This document shows positions 36,819-51,800 of a stretch of DNA of 64,000 bases, one piece after another (within the stretch, counting starts at the first letter, position 1; the number at the start of each line of letters is the position of its first letter). Both the position numbers and the translations under genes were made by a program. Under the pieces are notes generated by a model. It had not been told where the DNA came from. It was given only the letters and a program-made list of their open reading frames with translations, and searched no databases. The DNA lies in the NCBI GenBank assembly GCA_030268105.1, contig BSDZ01000023.1, positions 2,232,001-2,296,000 on the forward strand, read 5' to 3'. This DNA comes from Volvox africanus. Its lineage: Eukaryota > Chlorophyta > Chlorophyceae > Chlamydomonadales > Volvocaceae.

Positions 36819-39800
36819 GACAATCGAATGCCAATAACAGTAATAGTAATAAAAAAAAATAATAGTAATAAAAATAATAATTATTATAAACATTTATATA
36901 TTTATATAATAATAATAATAATAAACATAATAAACATAATAAACGTAATAATAATAATTAACATAATTAACATAATTAACGTAATAATAATGTTTATAAT
37001 AATCATTATATTTTTAATCATAATAATTATAATTTTAATTACTATTTTTATTTATTTATAATCATGAGATTCATAAGAATCATATGAATCATAATGATAG
37101 GGCTCCGGTGTTCCCTCCCCATCTCCCTCCCCCGCGCTTTGTCGGCGATGATGGTGGTGCTTTGGCGGCGTCGGTGGTGGCGTCGGTGGCGGACGGAGGG
37201 AGGGACGGAGAGAGGTTCCCATTCCCACCATCGCCACCGCTGCCACCACGGCCACATACACCACTACGGCTACCGCCGCAAACACCGCCACCAAGGCGAC
37301 CGCTGTAAGTATCCTGGGGTATGTACGGGCAGTGTTCATAATTGGATCTTCAACTGACATTCTCCGATTCGGCCTTCGTAGGCGGACACAACAGGGTCAC
37401 TACACCCATGAAATCGAAACGGGTAAGATATGATACGGGATCGAGTTCAAAGGTGACATGTGTATTTCTTGATGCCTTGACTGACTGAGGGATTACCTTG
37501 CAGAGATGTTTCGCTCTAGAGTGGTGAATGACCCTTCCCCTTGGTTTTGGATTTACGATATACTGCCACTGACATTTCCGATTGGGCCTTTGTAGGCAGC
37601 CACAATTCCAGGACGGGCTTAGTATGCTAGGCGTCCGGGTCCGCTGTGCCTTGCGAGGTACGGAAATTCCTTATCCGCAACAGTATCCTGGGGTAAGTAC
37701 GGGCAGTGTTCATAAGTGGATCTTAAACTGACATTCTGCGATTTGGCCTTCGTAGGCGGACACAACAGGGTCACTACACCCATGAAATCGAAACGGGTAA
37801 GATATGATACGGGATCGAGTTCAAAGGTGACATGTGTATTTCTTGATGCCTTGACTGACTGAGGGATTACCTTGCAGGGATGTTTCGCTCTAAGGTGGTG
37901 AATGACCCTTCCCCTTGGTTTTGGATTTACGATATACTGCCACTGACATTTCCGATTGGGCCTTTGTAGGCAGCCACAATTCCAGGACGGGCTTAGTATG
38001 CTAGGCGTCCGGGTCCGCTGTCCCTTGCGAGGTACGGAAATTCCTTATCCGCAACAGTATCCTGGGGTATGTACGGGCAGTGTTCATAAGTGGATCTTAA
38101 ACTGACATTCTCCGATTTGGCCTTCGTAGGCGGACACAACAGGGTCACTACACCCATGAAATAGAAACGGGTAAGATATGATACGGGATCGAGTTTGAAA
38201 GGTGACATGTGTATGTCTTGATGCCTTGACTGACTGAGGGATTACCTTGCAGGGATGTTTCGCTCTAGAGTGGTGAATGACCCTTCCCCTTGGTTTTGGA
38301 TTTACGATATACTGCCACTGACATTTCCGATTGGGCCTTTGTAGGCAGCCACAATTCCAGGACGGGCTTAGTATGCTAGGCGTCCGGGTCCGCTGTCCCT
38401 TGCGAGGTACGGAAATTCCTTATCCGCAACAGTGTCCTGGGGTATGTACGGGCAGTGTTCATAAGTGGATCTTAAACTTACATTCTGCGATTTGGCCTTC
38501 GTAGGCGGACACAACAGGGTCACTACACCCATGAAATCGAAACGGGTAAGATATGATACGGGATCGAGTTCAAAGGTGACATGTGTATTTCTTGATGCCT
38601 TGACTGACTGAGGGATTACCTTGCAGGGATGTTTCGCTCTAGAGTGGTGAATGACCCTTCCCCTTGGTTTTGGATTTACGATATACTGCCACTGACATTT
38701 CCGATTGGGCCTTTGTAGGCAGCCACAATTCCAGGACGGGCTTAGTATGCTAGGCGTCCGGGTCCGCTGTCCCTTGCGAGGTACGGAAATTCCTTATCCG
38801 CAACAGTATCCTGGGGTATGTACGGGCAGTGTTCATAAGTGGATCTTAAACTGACATTCTCCGATTTGGCCTTCGTAGGCGGACACAACAGGGTCACTAC
38901 ACCCATGAAATAGAAACGGGTAAGATATGATACGGGATCGAGTTTGAAAGGTGACATGTGTATGTCTTGATGCCTTGACTGACTGAGGGATTACCTTGCA
39001 GGGATGTTTCGCTCTAGAGTGGTGAATGACCCTTCCCCTTGGTTTTGGATTTACGATATACTGCCACTGACATTTCCGATTGGGCCTTTGTAGGCAGCCA
39101 CAATTCCAGGACGGGCTTAGTATGCTAGGCGTCCGGGTCCGCTGTCCCTTGCGAGGTACGGAAATTCCTTATCCGCAACAGTGTCCTGGGGTATGTACGG
39201 GCAGTGTTCATAAGTGGATCTTAAACTTACATTCTGCGATTTGGCCTTCGTAGGCGGACACAACAGGGTCACTACACCCATGAAATCGAAACGGGTAAGA
39301 TATGATACGGGATCGAGTTCAAAGGTGACATGTGTATTTCTTGATGCCTTGACTGACTGAGGGATTACCTTGCAGGGATGTTTCGCTCTAGAGTGGTGAA
39401 TGACCCTTCCCCTTGGTTTTGGATTTACGATATACTGCCACAGACATTTCCGATTGGGCCTTTGTAGGCAGCCACAATTCCAGGACGGGCTTAGTATTCT
39501 AGGCGTCCGGGTCCGCTGTGCCTTGCGAGGTACGGAAATTCCTTATCCGCAACAGTGACAATCGAATGCCAATTACAGTAATAGTAATAAAAAAAATAAT
39601 AGTAATAAAAATAATAATTATTATAAACATTTATATATTTATATAATAATAAACATAATAAACATAATAAACATAATAAACGTAATAATAATAATTAACA
39701 TAATTAACATAATTAACGTAATAATAATATTTATAATAATCATAATATTTTTAATCATAATAATTATTATTTTAATTACTATTTTTATTTATTTATAATC

Positions 39801-42800
39801 ATGAGATTCATAAGAATCATATGAATCATAATGATAGGGCTCCGGTGTTCCCTCCCCATCTCCCTCCCCCGCCCTTTGTCGGCGATGATGGTGGTGCTTT
39901 GGCGGCGTCGGTGGTGGCGTCGGTGGCGGACGGAGGGAGGGACGGAGAGAGGTTCCCATTCCCACCATCGCCACCGCTGCCACCACGGCCACATACACCA
40001 CTACGGCTACCGCCGCAAACACCGCCACCAAGGCGACCGCTGTAAGTATCCTGGGGTATGTACGGGCAGTGTTCATAATTGGATCTTCAACTGACATTCT
40101 CCGATTCGGCCTTCGTAGGCGGACACAACAGGGTCACTACACCCATGAAATCGAAACGGGTAAGATATGATACGGGATCGAGTTCAAAGGTGACATGTGT
40201 ATTTCTTGATGCCTTGACTGACTGAGGGATTACCTTGCAGGGATGTTTCGCTCTAGAGTGGTGAATGACCCTTCCCCTTGGTTTTGGATTTACGATATAC
40301 TGCCACAGACATTTCCGATTGGGCCTTTGTAGGCAGCCACAATTCCAGGACGGGCTTAGTATGCTAGGCGTCCGGGTCCGCTGTCCCTTGCGAGGTACGG
40401 AAATTCCTTATCCGCAACAGTATCCTGGGGTAAGTACGGGCAGTGTTCATAAGTGGATCTTAAACTTACATTCTGCGATTTGGCCTTCGTAGGCGGACAC
40501 AACAGGGTCACTACACCCATGAAATCGAAACGGGTAAGATATGATACGGGATCGAGTTCAAAGGTGACATGTGTATTTCTTGATGCCTTGACTGACTGAG
40601 GGATTACCTTGCAGGGATGTTTCGCTCTAGAGTGGTGAATGACCCTTCCCCTTGGTTTTGGATTTACGATATACTGCCACTGACATTTCCGATTGGGCCT
40701 TTGTAGGCAGCCACAATTCCAGGACGGGCTTAGTATGCTAGGCGTCCGGGTCCGCTGTCCCTTGCGAGGTACGGAAATTCCTTATCCGCAACAGTGACAA
40801 TCGAATGCCAATAACAGTAATAGTAATAAAAATAAAAATAATAGTAATAAAAATAATAATTATTATAAACATTTATATATTTATATAATAATAATAATAA
40901 TAAACATAATAAACATAATAAACGTAATAATAATAATAAACATAATTAACATAATTAACGTAATAATAATATTTATAATAATCATAATATTTTTAATCAT
41001 AATAATTATAATTTTAATTACTATTTTTATTTATTTATAATCATGAGATTCATAAGAATCATATGAATCATAATGATAGGGCTCCGGTGTTCCCTCCCCA
41101 TCTCCCTCCCCCGCCCTTTGTCGGCGATGATGGTGGTGCTTTGGCGGCGTCGGTGGTGGCGTCGGTGGCGGACGGAGGGAGGGACGGAGAGAGGTTCCCA
41201 TTCCCACCATCGCCACCGCTGCCACCACGGCCACATACACCACTACGGCTACCGCCGCAAACACCGCCACCAAGGCGACCGCTGTAAGTATCCTGGGGTA
41301 TGTACGGGCAGTGTTCATAATTGGATCTTCAACTGACATTCTCCGATTCGGCCTTCGTAGGCGGACACAACAGGGTCACTACACCCATGAAATCGAAACG
41401 GGTAAGATATGATACGGGATCGAGTTCAAAGGTGACATGTGTATGTCTTGATGCCTTGACTGACTGAGGGATTACCTTGCAGGGATGTTTCGCTCTAGAG
41501 TGGTGAATGACCCTTCCCCTTGGTTTTGGATTTACGATATACTGCCACTGACATTTCCGATTGGGCCTTTGTAGGCAGCCACAATTCCAGGACGGGCTTA
41601 GTATGCTAGGCGTCCGGGTCCGCTGTGCCTTGCGAGGTACGGAAATTCCTTATCCGCAACAGTATCCTGGGGTAAGTACGGGCAGTGTTCATAAGTGGAT
41701 CTTAAACTTACATTCTGCGATTTGGCCTTCGTAGGCGGACACAACAGGGTCACTACACCCATGAAATCGAAACGGGTAAGATATGATACGGGATCGAGTT
41801 CAAAGGTGACATGTGTATTTCTTGATGCCTTGACTGACTGAGGGATTACCTTGCAGGGATGCTTCGCTCTAGAGTGGTGAATGACCCTTCCCCTTGGTTT
41901 TGGATTTACGATATACTGCCACAGACATTTCCGATTGGGCCTTTGTAGGCAGCCACAATTCCAGGACGGGCTTAGTATGCTAGGCGTCCGGGTCCGCTGT
42001 CCCTTGCGAGGTACGGAAATTCCTTATCCGCAACAGTGACAATCGAATGCCAATAACAGTAATAGTAATAAAAAAAATAATTATTATAAAAATTGATATA
42101 TTTATATAAATAATAATAATAATAAACATAATAAACATAATAAACATAATAAACGTAATAATAATAATAAACATAATTAACATAATTAACGTAATAATAA
42201 TGTTTATAATAATCATAATATTTTTAATCATAATAATTATAATTTTAATTACTATTTTTATTTATTTATAATCATGAGATTCATAAGAATCATATGAATC
42301 ATAATGATAGGGCTCCGGTGTTCCCTCCCCATCTCCCTCCCCCGCCCTTTGTCGGCGATGATGGTGGTGCTTTGGCGGCGTCGGTGGTGGCGTCGGTGGC
42401 GGACGGAGGGAGGGACGGAGAGAGGTTCCCATTCCCACCATCGCCACCGCTGCCACCACGGCCACATACACCACTACGGCTACCGCCGCAAACACCGCCA
42501 CCAAGGCGACCGCTGTAAGTATCCTGGGGTATGTACGGGCAGTGTTCATAAGTGGATCTTCAACTGACATTCTCCGATTCGGCCTTCGTAGGCGGACACA
42601 ACAGGGTCACTACACCCATGAAATAGAAACGGGTAAGATATGATACGGGATCGAGTTCAAAGGTGACATGTGTATTTCTTGATGCCTTGACTGACTGAGG
42701 GATTACCTTGCAGGGATGTTTCGCTCTAGAGTGGTGAATGACCCTTCCCCTTGGTTTTGGATTTACGATATACTGCCACTGACATTTCCGATTGGGCCTT

Positions 42801-45800
42801 TGTAGGCAGCCACAATTCCAGGACGGGCTTAGTATGCTAGGCGTCCGGGTCCGCTGTGCCTTGCGAGGTACGGAAATTCCTTATCCGCAACAGTATCCTG
42901 GGGTAAGTACGGGCAGTGTTCATAAGTGGATCTTAAACTGACATTCTGCGATTTGGCCTTCGTAGGCGGACACAACAGGGTCACTACACCCATGAAATCG
43001 AAACGGGTAAGATATGATACGGGATCGAGTTCAAAGGTGACATGTGTATTTCTTGATGCCTTGACTGACTGAGGGATTACCTTGCAGGGATGTTTCGCTC
43101 TAGAGTGGTGAATGACCCTTCCCCTTGGTTTTGGATTTACGATATACTGCCACAGACATTTCCGATTGGGCCTTTGTAGGCAGCCACAATTCCAGGACGG
43201 GCTTAGTATGCTAGGCGTCCGGGTCCGCTGTCCCTTGCGAGGTACGGAAATTCCTTATCCGCAACAGTGACAATCGAATGCCAATAACAGTAATAGTAAT
43301 AAAAAAAATAATTATTATAAAAATTGATATATTTATATAAATAATAATAATAATAAACATAATAAACATAATAAACATAATAAACGTAATAATAATAATA
43401 AACATAATTAACATAATTAACGTAATAATAATGTTTATAATAATCATAATATTTTTAATCATAATAATTATAATTTTAATTACTATTTTTATTTATTTAT
43501 AATCATGAGATTCATAAGAATCATATGAATCATAATGATAGGGCTCCGGTGTTCCCTCCCCATCTCCCTCCCCCGCCCTTTGTCGGCGATGATGGTGGTG
43601 CTTTGGCGGCGTCGGTGGTGGCGTCGGTGGCGGACGGAGGGAGGGACGGAGAGAGGTTCCCATTCCCACCATCGCCACCGCTGCCACCACGGCCACATAC
43701 ACCACTACGGCTACCGCCGCAAACACCGCCACCAAGGCGACCGCTGTAAGTATCCTGGGGTATGTACGGGCAGTGTTCATAAGTGGATCTTCAACTGACA
43801 TTCTCCGATTCGGCCTTCGTAGGCGGACACAACAGGGTCACTACACCCATGAAATAGAAACGGGTAAGATATGATACGGGATCGAGTTCAAAGGTGACAT
43901 GTGTATTTCTTGATGCCTTGACTGACTGAGGGATTACCTTGCAGGGATGTTTCGCTCTAGAGTGGTGAATGACCCTTCCCCTTGGTTTTGGATTTACGAT
44001 ATACTGCCACTGACATTTCCGATTGGGCCTTTGTAGGCAGCCACAATTCCAGGACGGGCTTAGTATGCTAGGCGTCCGGGTCCGCTGTGCCTTGCGAGGT
44101 ACGGAAATTCCTTATCCGCAACAGTATCCTGGGGTAAGTACGGGCAGTGTTCATAAGTGGATCTTAAACTTACATTCTGCGATTTGGCCTTCGTAGGCGG
44201 ACACAACAGGGTCACTACACCCATGAAATAGAAACGGGTAAGATATGATACGGGATCGAGTTCAAAGGTGACATGTGTATTTCTTGATGCCTTGACTGAC
44301 TGAGGGATTACCTTGCAGGGATGTTTCGCTCTAGAGTGGTGAATGACCCTTCCCCTTGGTTTTGGATTTACGATATACTGCCACTGACATTTCCGATTGG
44401 GCCTTTGTAGGCAGCCACAATTCCAGGACGGGCTTAGTATGCTAGGCGTCCGGGTCCGCTGTGCCTTGCGAGGTACGGAAATTCCTTATCCGCAACAGTA
44501 TCCTGGGGTAAGTACGGGCAGTGTTCATAAGTGGATCTTAAACTTACATTCTGCGATTTGGCCTTCGTAGGCGGACACAACAGGGTCACTACACCCATGA
44601 AATAGAAACGGGTAAGATATGATACGGGATCGAGTTCAAAGGTGACATGTGTATTTCTTGATGCCTTGACTGACTGAGGGATTACCTTGCAGGGATGTTT
44701 CGCTCTAGAGTGGTGAATGACCCTTCCCCTTGGTTTTGGATTTACGATATACTGCCACTGACATTTCCGATTGGGCCTTTGTAGGCAGCCACAATTCCAG
44801 GACGGGCTTAGTATGCTAGGCGTCCGGGTCCGCTGTCCCTTGCGAGGTACGGAAATTCCTTATCCGCAACAGTGACAATCGAATGCCAATAACAGTAATA
44901 GTAATAAAAAAAAATAATAGTAATAAAAATAATAATTATTATAAACATTTATATATTTATATAATAATAATAATAATAAACATAATAAACATAATAAACG
45001 TAATAATAATAATAAACATAATTAACATAATTAACGTAATAATAATATTTATAATAATCATAATATTTTTAATCATAATAATTATAATTTTAATTACTAT
45101 TTTTATTTATTTATAATCATGAGATTCATAAGAATCATATGAATCATAATGATAGGGCTCCGGTGTTCCCTCCCCATCTCCCTCCCCCGCCCTTTGTCGG
45201 CGATGATGGTGGTGCTTTGGTGGCGTCGGTGGTGGCGTCGGTGGCGGACGGAGGGAGGGACGGAGAGAGGTTCCCATTCCCACCATCGCCACCGCTGCCA
45301 CCACGGCCACATACACCACTACGGCTACCGCCGCAAACACCGCCACCAAGGCGACCGCTGTAAGTATCCTGGGGTATGTACGGGCAGTGTTCATAATTGG
45401 ATCTTCAACTGACATTCTCCGATTCGGCCTTCGTAGGCGGACACAACAGGGTCACTACACCCATGAAATCGAAACGGGTAAGATATGATACGGGATCGAG
45501 TTCAAAGGTGACATGTGTATTTCTTGATGCCTTGACTGACTGAGGGATTACCTTGCAGGGATGTTTCGCTCTAGAGTGGTGAATGACCCTTCCCCTTGGT
45601 TTTGGATTTACGATATACTGCCACAGACATTTCCGATTGGGCCTTTGTAGGCAGCCACAATTCCAGGACGGGCTTAGTATGCTAGGCGTCCGGGTCCGCT
45701 GTCCCTTGCGAGGTACGGAAATTCCTTATCCGCAACAGTGACAATCGAATGCCAATAACAGTAATAGTAATAAAAATAAAAATAATAGTAATAAAAATAA

Positions 45801-48000
45801 TAATTATTATAAACATTTATATATTTATATAATAATAATAATAATAAACATAATAAACATAATAAACGTAATAATAATAATTAACATAATTAACATAATT
45901 AACGTAATAATAATATTTATAATAATCATAATATTTTTAATCATAATAATTATAATTTTAATTACTATTTTTATTTATTTATAATCATGAGATTCATAAG
46001 AATCATATGAATCATAATGATAGGGCTCCGGTGTTCCCTCCCCATCTCCCTCCCCCGCCCTTTGTCGGCGATGATGGTGGTGCTTTGGCGGCGTCGGTGG
46101 TGGCGTCGGTGGCGGACGGAGGGAGGGACGGAGAGAGGTTCCCATTCCCACCATCGCCACCGCTGCCACCACGGCCACATACACCACTACGGCTACCGCC
46201 GCAAACACCGCCACCAAGGCGACCGCTGTAAGTATCCTGGGGTATGTACGGGCAGTGTTCATAATTGGATCTTCAACTGACATTCTCCGATTCGGCCTTC
46301 GTAGGCGGACACAACAGGGTCACTACACCCATGAAATAGAAACGGGTAAGATATGATACGGGATCGAGTTCAAAGGTGACATGTGTATGTCTTGATGCCT
46401 TGACTGACTGAGGGATTACCTTGCAGGGATGTTTCGCTCTAGAGTGGTGAATGACCCTTCCCCTTGGTTTTGGATTTACGATATACTGCCACAGACATTT
46501 CCGATTGGGCCTTTGTAGGCAGCCACAATTCCAGGACGGGCTTAGTATGCTAGGCGTCCGGGTCCGCTGTCCCTTGCGAGGTACGGAAATTCCTTATCCG
46601 CAACAGTGACAATCGAATGCCAATAACAGTAATAGTAATAAAAATAAAAATAATAGTAATAAAAATAATAATTATTATAAACATTTATATATTTATATAA
46701 TAATAATAATAATAATAAACATAATAAACATAATAAACGTAATAATAATAATTAACATAATTAACATAATTAACGTAATAATAATATTTATAATAATCAT
46801 AATATTTTTAATCATAATAATTATAATTTTAATTACTATTTTTATTTATTTATAATCATGAGATTCATAAGAATCATATGAATCATAATGATAGGGCTCC
46901 GGTGTTCCCTCCCCATCTCCCTCCCCCGCCCTTTGTCGGCGATGATGGTGGTGCTTTGGCGGCGTCGGTGGTGGCGTCGGTGGCGGACGGAGGGAGGGAC
47001 GGAGAGAGGTTCCCATTCCCACCATCGCCACCGCTGCCACCACGGCCACATACACCACTACGGCTACCGCCGCAAACACCGCCACCAAGGCGACCGCTGT
47101 AAGTATCCTGGGGTATGTACGGGCAGTGTTCATAATTGGATCTTCAACTGACATTCTCCGATTCGGCCTTCGTAGGCGGACACAACAGGGTCACTACACC
47201 CATGAAATAGAAACGGGTAAGATATGATACGGGATCGAGTTCAAAGGTGACATGTGTATGTCTTGATGCCTTGACTGACTGAGGGATTACCTTGCAGGGA
47301 TGTTTCGCTCTAGAGTGGTGAATGACCCTTCCCCTTGGTTTTGGATTTACGATATACTGCCACAGACATTTCCGATTGGGCCTTTGTAGGCAGCCACAAT
47401 TCCAGGACGGGCTTAGTATGCTAGGCGTCCGGGTCCCGCTGTCCCTTGCGAGGTACGGAAATTCCTTATCCGCAACAGTGACAATCGAATGCCAATAACA
47501 GTAATAGTAATAAAAATAAAAATAATAGTAATAAAAATAATAATTATTATAAACATGAATATATTTATATAAATAATAATAATAATAAACATAATAAACA
47601 TAATAAACGTAATAATAATAATAAACATAATTACTATAATTAACGTAATAATAATATTTATAATTATCATAATATTTATAATCATAATAATTATTATTTT
47701 TATTACTATTTTTATTTATTTATAATCATGAGATTCATAAGAATCATATGAATCATAATGATAGGGCTCCGGTGTTCCCTCCCCATCTCCCTCCCCCGCC
47801 CTTTGTCGGCGATGATGGTGGTGCTTTGGCGGCGTCGGTGGTGGCGTCGGTGGCGGACGGAGGGAGGGACGGAGAGAGGTTCCCATTCCCACCATCGCCA
47901 CCGCTGCCACCACGGCCACATACACCACTACGGCTACCGCCGCAAACACCGCCACCAAGGCGACCGCTGTAAGTATCCTGGGGTATGTACGGGCAGTGTT
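36819..48000 (+). repeat. Array block: mixed units, right-type variants
   Basis: Modules end at 37,310, 40,047, 41,289, 42,520, 43,751, 45,365, 46,233, 47,104 and 47,974. Five short units separate the first two. Modules 42,520 and 43,751 form 1,231-bp long+short repeats with a shortened AT tract (module 483 bp, lacking one AATAGTAATAAA word). From 45,365 to 47,974 long units follow directly at 868-871 bp. Modules here are followed by GGATCTTCAACTGACATTCT and CCGATTCGGCC. Short units instead often have GGATCTTAAACTTACATTC and GCGATTTGGCC. One unit has an extra C (GGGTCCCGCTG) near 47,433. Confidence 0.85.
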
Positions 48001-51000
48001 CATAATTGGATCTTCAACTGACATTCTCCGATTCGGCCTTCGTAGGCGGACACAACAGGGTCACTACACCCATGAAATCGAAACGGGTAAGATATGATAC
48101 GGGATCGAGTTCAAAGGTGACATGTGTATGTCTTGATGCCTTGACTGACTGAGGGATTACCTTGCAGGGATGTTTCGCTCTAGAGTGGTGAATGACCCTT
48201 CCCCTTGGTTTTGGATTTACGATATACTGCCACTGACATTTCCGATTGGGCCTTTGTAGGCAGCCACAATTCCAGGACGGGCTTAGTATGCTAGGCGTCC
48301 GGGTCCGCTGTGCCTTGCGAGGTACGGAAATTCCTTATCCGCAACAGTATCCTGGGGTAAGTACGGGCAGTGTTCATAAGTGGATCTTAAACTTACATTC
48401 TGCGATTTGGCCTTCGTAGGCGGACACAACAGGGTCACTACACCCATGAAATAGAAACGGGTAAGATATGATACGGGATCGAGTTCAAAGGTGACATGTG
48501 TATTTCTTGATGCCTTGACTGACTGAGGGATTACCTTGCAGGGATGCTTCGCTCTAGAGTGGTGAATGACCCTTCCCCTTGGTTTTGGATTTACGATATA
48601 CTGCCACAGACATTTCCGATTGGGCCTTTGTAGGCAGCCACAATTCCAGGACGGGCTTAGTATGCTAGGCGTCCGGGTCCGCTGTCCCTTGCGAGGTACG
48701 GAAATTCCTTATCCGCAACAGTGACAATCGAATGCCAATAACAGTAATAGTAATAAAAAAAATAATTATTATAAAAATTGATATATTTATATAAATAATA
48801 ATAATAATAAACATAATAAACATAATAAACATAATAAACGTAATAATAATAATAAACATAATAAACATAATTAACGTAATAATAATGTTTATAATAATCA
48901 TAATATTTTTAATCATAATAATTATAATTTTAATTACTATTTTTATTTATTTATAATCATGAGATTCATAAGAATCATATGAATCATAATGATAGGGCTC
49001 CGGTGTTCCCTCCCCATCTCCCTCCCCCGCCCTTTGTCGGCGATGATGGTGGTGCTTTGGCGGCGTCGGTGGTGGCGTCGGTGGCGGACGGAGGGAGGGA
49101 CGGAGAGAGGTTCCCATTCCCACCATCGCCACCGCTGCCACCACGGCCACATACACCACTACGGCTACCGCCGCAAACACCGCCACCAAGGCGACCGCTG
49201 TAAGTATCCTGGGGTATGTACGGGCAGTGTTCATAAGTGGATCTTCAACTGACATTCTCCGATTCGGCCTTCGTAGGCGGACACAACAGGGTCACTACAC
49301 CCATGAAATAGAAACGGGTAAGATATGATACGGGATCGAGTTCAAAGGTGACATGTGTATTTCTTGATGCCTTGACTGACTGAGGGATTACCTTGCAGGG
49401 ATGTTTCGCTCTAGAGTGGTGAATGACCCTTCCCCTTGGTTTTGGATTTACGATATACTGCCACTGACATTTCCGATTGGGCCTTTGTAGGCAGCCACAA
49501 TTCCAGGACGGGCTTAGTATGCTAGGCGTCCGGGTCCGCTGTGCCTTGCGAGGTACGGAAATTCCTTATCCGCAACAGTATCCTGGGGTAAGTACGGGCA
49601 GTGTTCATAAGTGGATCTTAAACTTACATTCTGCGATTTGGCCTTCGTAGGCGGACACAACAGGGTAACTACACCCATGAAATAGAAACGGGTAAGATAT
49701 GATACGGGATCGAGTTCAAAGGTGACATGTGTATTTCTTGATGCCTTGACTGACTGAGGGATTACCTTGCAGGGATGTTTCGCTCTAGAGTGGTGAATGA
49801 CCCTTCCCCTTGGTTTTGGATTTACGATATACTGCCACAGACATTTCCGATTGGGCCTTTGTAGGCAGCCACAATTCCAGGACGGGCTTAGTATGCTAGG
49901 CGTCCGGGTCCGCTGTCCCTTGCGAGGTACGGAAATTCCTTATCCGCAACAGTGACAATCGAATGCCAATAACAGTAATAGTAATAAAAATAAAAATAAT
50001 AGTAATAAAAATAATAATTATTATAAACATGAATATATTTATATAAATAATAATAATAATAAACATAATAAACATAATAAACGTAATAATAATAATAAAC
50101 ATAATTAACATAATTAACGTAATAATAATATTTATAATTATCATAATATTTATAATCATAATAATTATAATTTTAATTACTATTTTTATTTATTTATAAT
50201 CATGAGATTCATAAGAATCATATGAATCATAATGATAGGGCTCCGGTGTTCCCTCCCCATCTCCCTCCCCCGCCCTTTGTCGGCGATGATGGTGGTGCTT
50301 TGGCGGCGTCGGTGGTGGCGTCGGTGGCGGACGGAGGGAGGGACGGAGAGAGGTTCCCATTCCCACCATCGCCACCGCTGCCACCACGGCCACATACACC
50401 ACTACGGCTACCGCCGCAAACACCGCCACCAAGGCGACCGCTGTAAGTATCCTGGGGTATGTACGGGCAGTGTTCATAAGTGGATCTTCAACTGACATTC
50501 TCCGATTCGGCCTTCGTAGGCGGACACAACAGGGTCACTACACCCATGAAATAGAAACGGGTAAGATATGATACGGGATCGAGTTCAAAGGTGACATGTG
50601 TATTTCTTGATGCCTTGACTGACTGAGGGATTACCTTGCAGGGATGTTTCGCTCTAGAGTGGTGAATGACCCTTCCCCTTGGTTTTGGATTTACGATATA
50701 CTGCCACTGACATTTCCGATTGGGCCTTTGTAGGCAGCCACAATTCCAGGACGGGCTTAGTATGCTAGGCGTCCGGGTCCGCTGTGCCTTGCGAGGTACG
50801 GAAATTCCTTATCCGCAACAGTATCCTGGGGTAAGTACGGGCAGTGTTCATAAGTGGATCTTAAACTTACATTCTGCGATTTGGCCTTCGTAGGCGGACA
50901 CAACAGGGTAACTACACCCATGAAATAGAAACGGGTAAGATATGATACGGGATCGAGTTCAAAGGTGACATGTGTATTTCTTGATGCCTTGACTGACTGA

Positions 51001-51800
51001 GGGATTACCTTGCAGGGATGTTTCGCTCTAGAGTGGTGAATGACCCTTCCCCTTGGTTTTGGATTTACGATATACTGCCACAGACATTTCCGATTGGGCC
51101 TTTGTAGGCAGCCACAATTCCAGGACGGGCTTAGTATGCTAGGCGTCCGGGTCCGCTGTCCCTTGCGAGGTACGGAAATTCCTTATCCGCAACAGTGACA
51201 ATCGAATGCCAATAACAGTAATAGTAATAAAAATAAAAATAATAGTAATAAAAATAATAATTATTATAAACATGAATATATTTATATAAATAATAATAAT
51301 AATAAACATAATAAACATAATAAACGTAATAATAATAATAAACATAATTAACATAATTAACGTAATAATAATATTTATAATTATCATAATATTTATAATC
51401 ATAATAATTATAATTTTAATTACTATTTTTATTTATTTATAATCATGAGATTCATAAGAATCATATGAATCATAATGATAGGGCTCCGGTGTTCCCTCCC
51501 CATCTCCCTCCCCCGCCCTTTGTCGGCGATGATGGTGGTGCTTTGGCGGCGTCGGTGGTGGCGTCGGTGGCGGACGGAGGGAGGGACGGAGAGAGGTTCC
51601 CATTCCCACCATCGCCACCGCTGCCACCACGGCCACATACACCACTACGGCTACCGCCGCAAACACCGCCACCAAGGCGACCGCTGTAAGTATCCTGGGG
51701 TATGTACGGGCAGTGTTCATAAGTGGATCTTCAACTGACATTCTCCGATTCGGCCTTCGTAGGCGGACACAACAGGGTCACTACACCCATGAAATAGAAA
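48001..51800 (+). repeat. Array block: 1,231/1,243-bp long+short repeats
   Basis: Module ends at 47,974, 49,205, 50,448 and 51,691 are 1,231, 1,243 and 1,243 bp apart, each separated by one short unit. The short units at 49,661 and 50,904 share a private change, CAGGGTAACTACACC for CAGGGTCACTACACC. That marks them as copies of one another. Confidence 0.85.
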
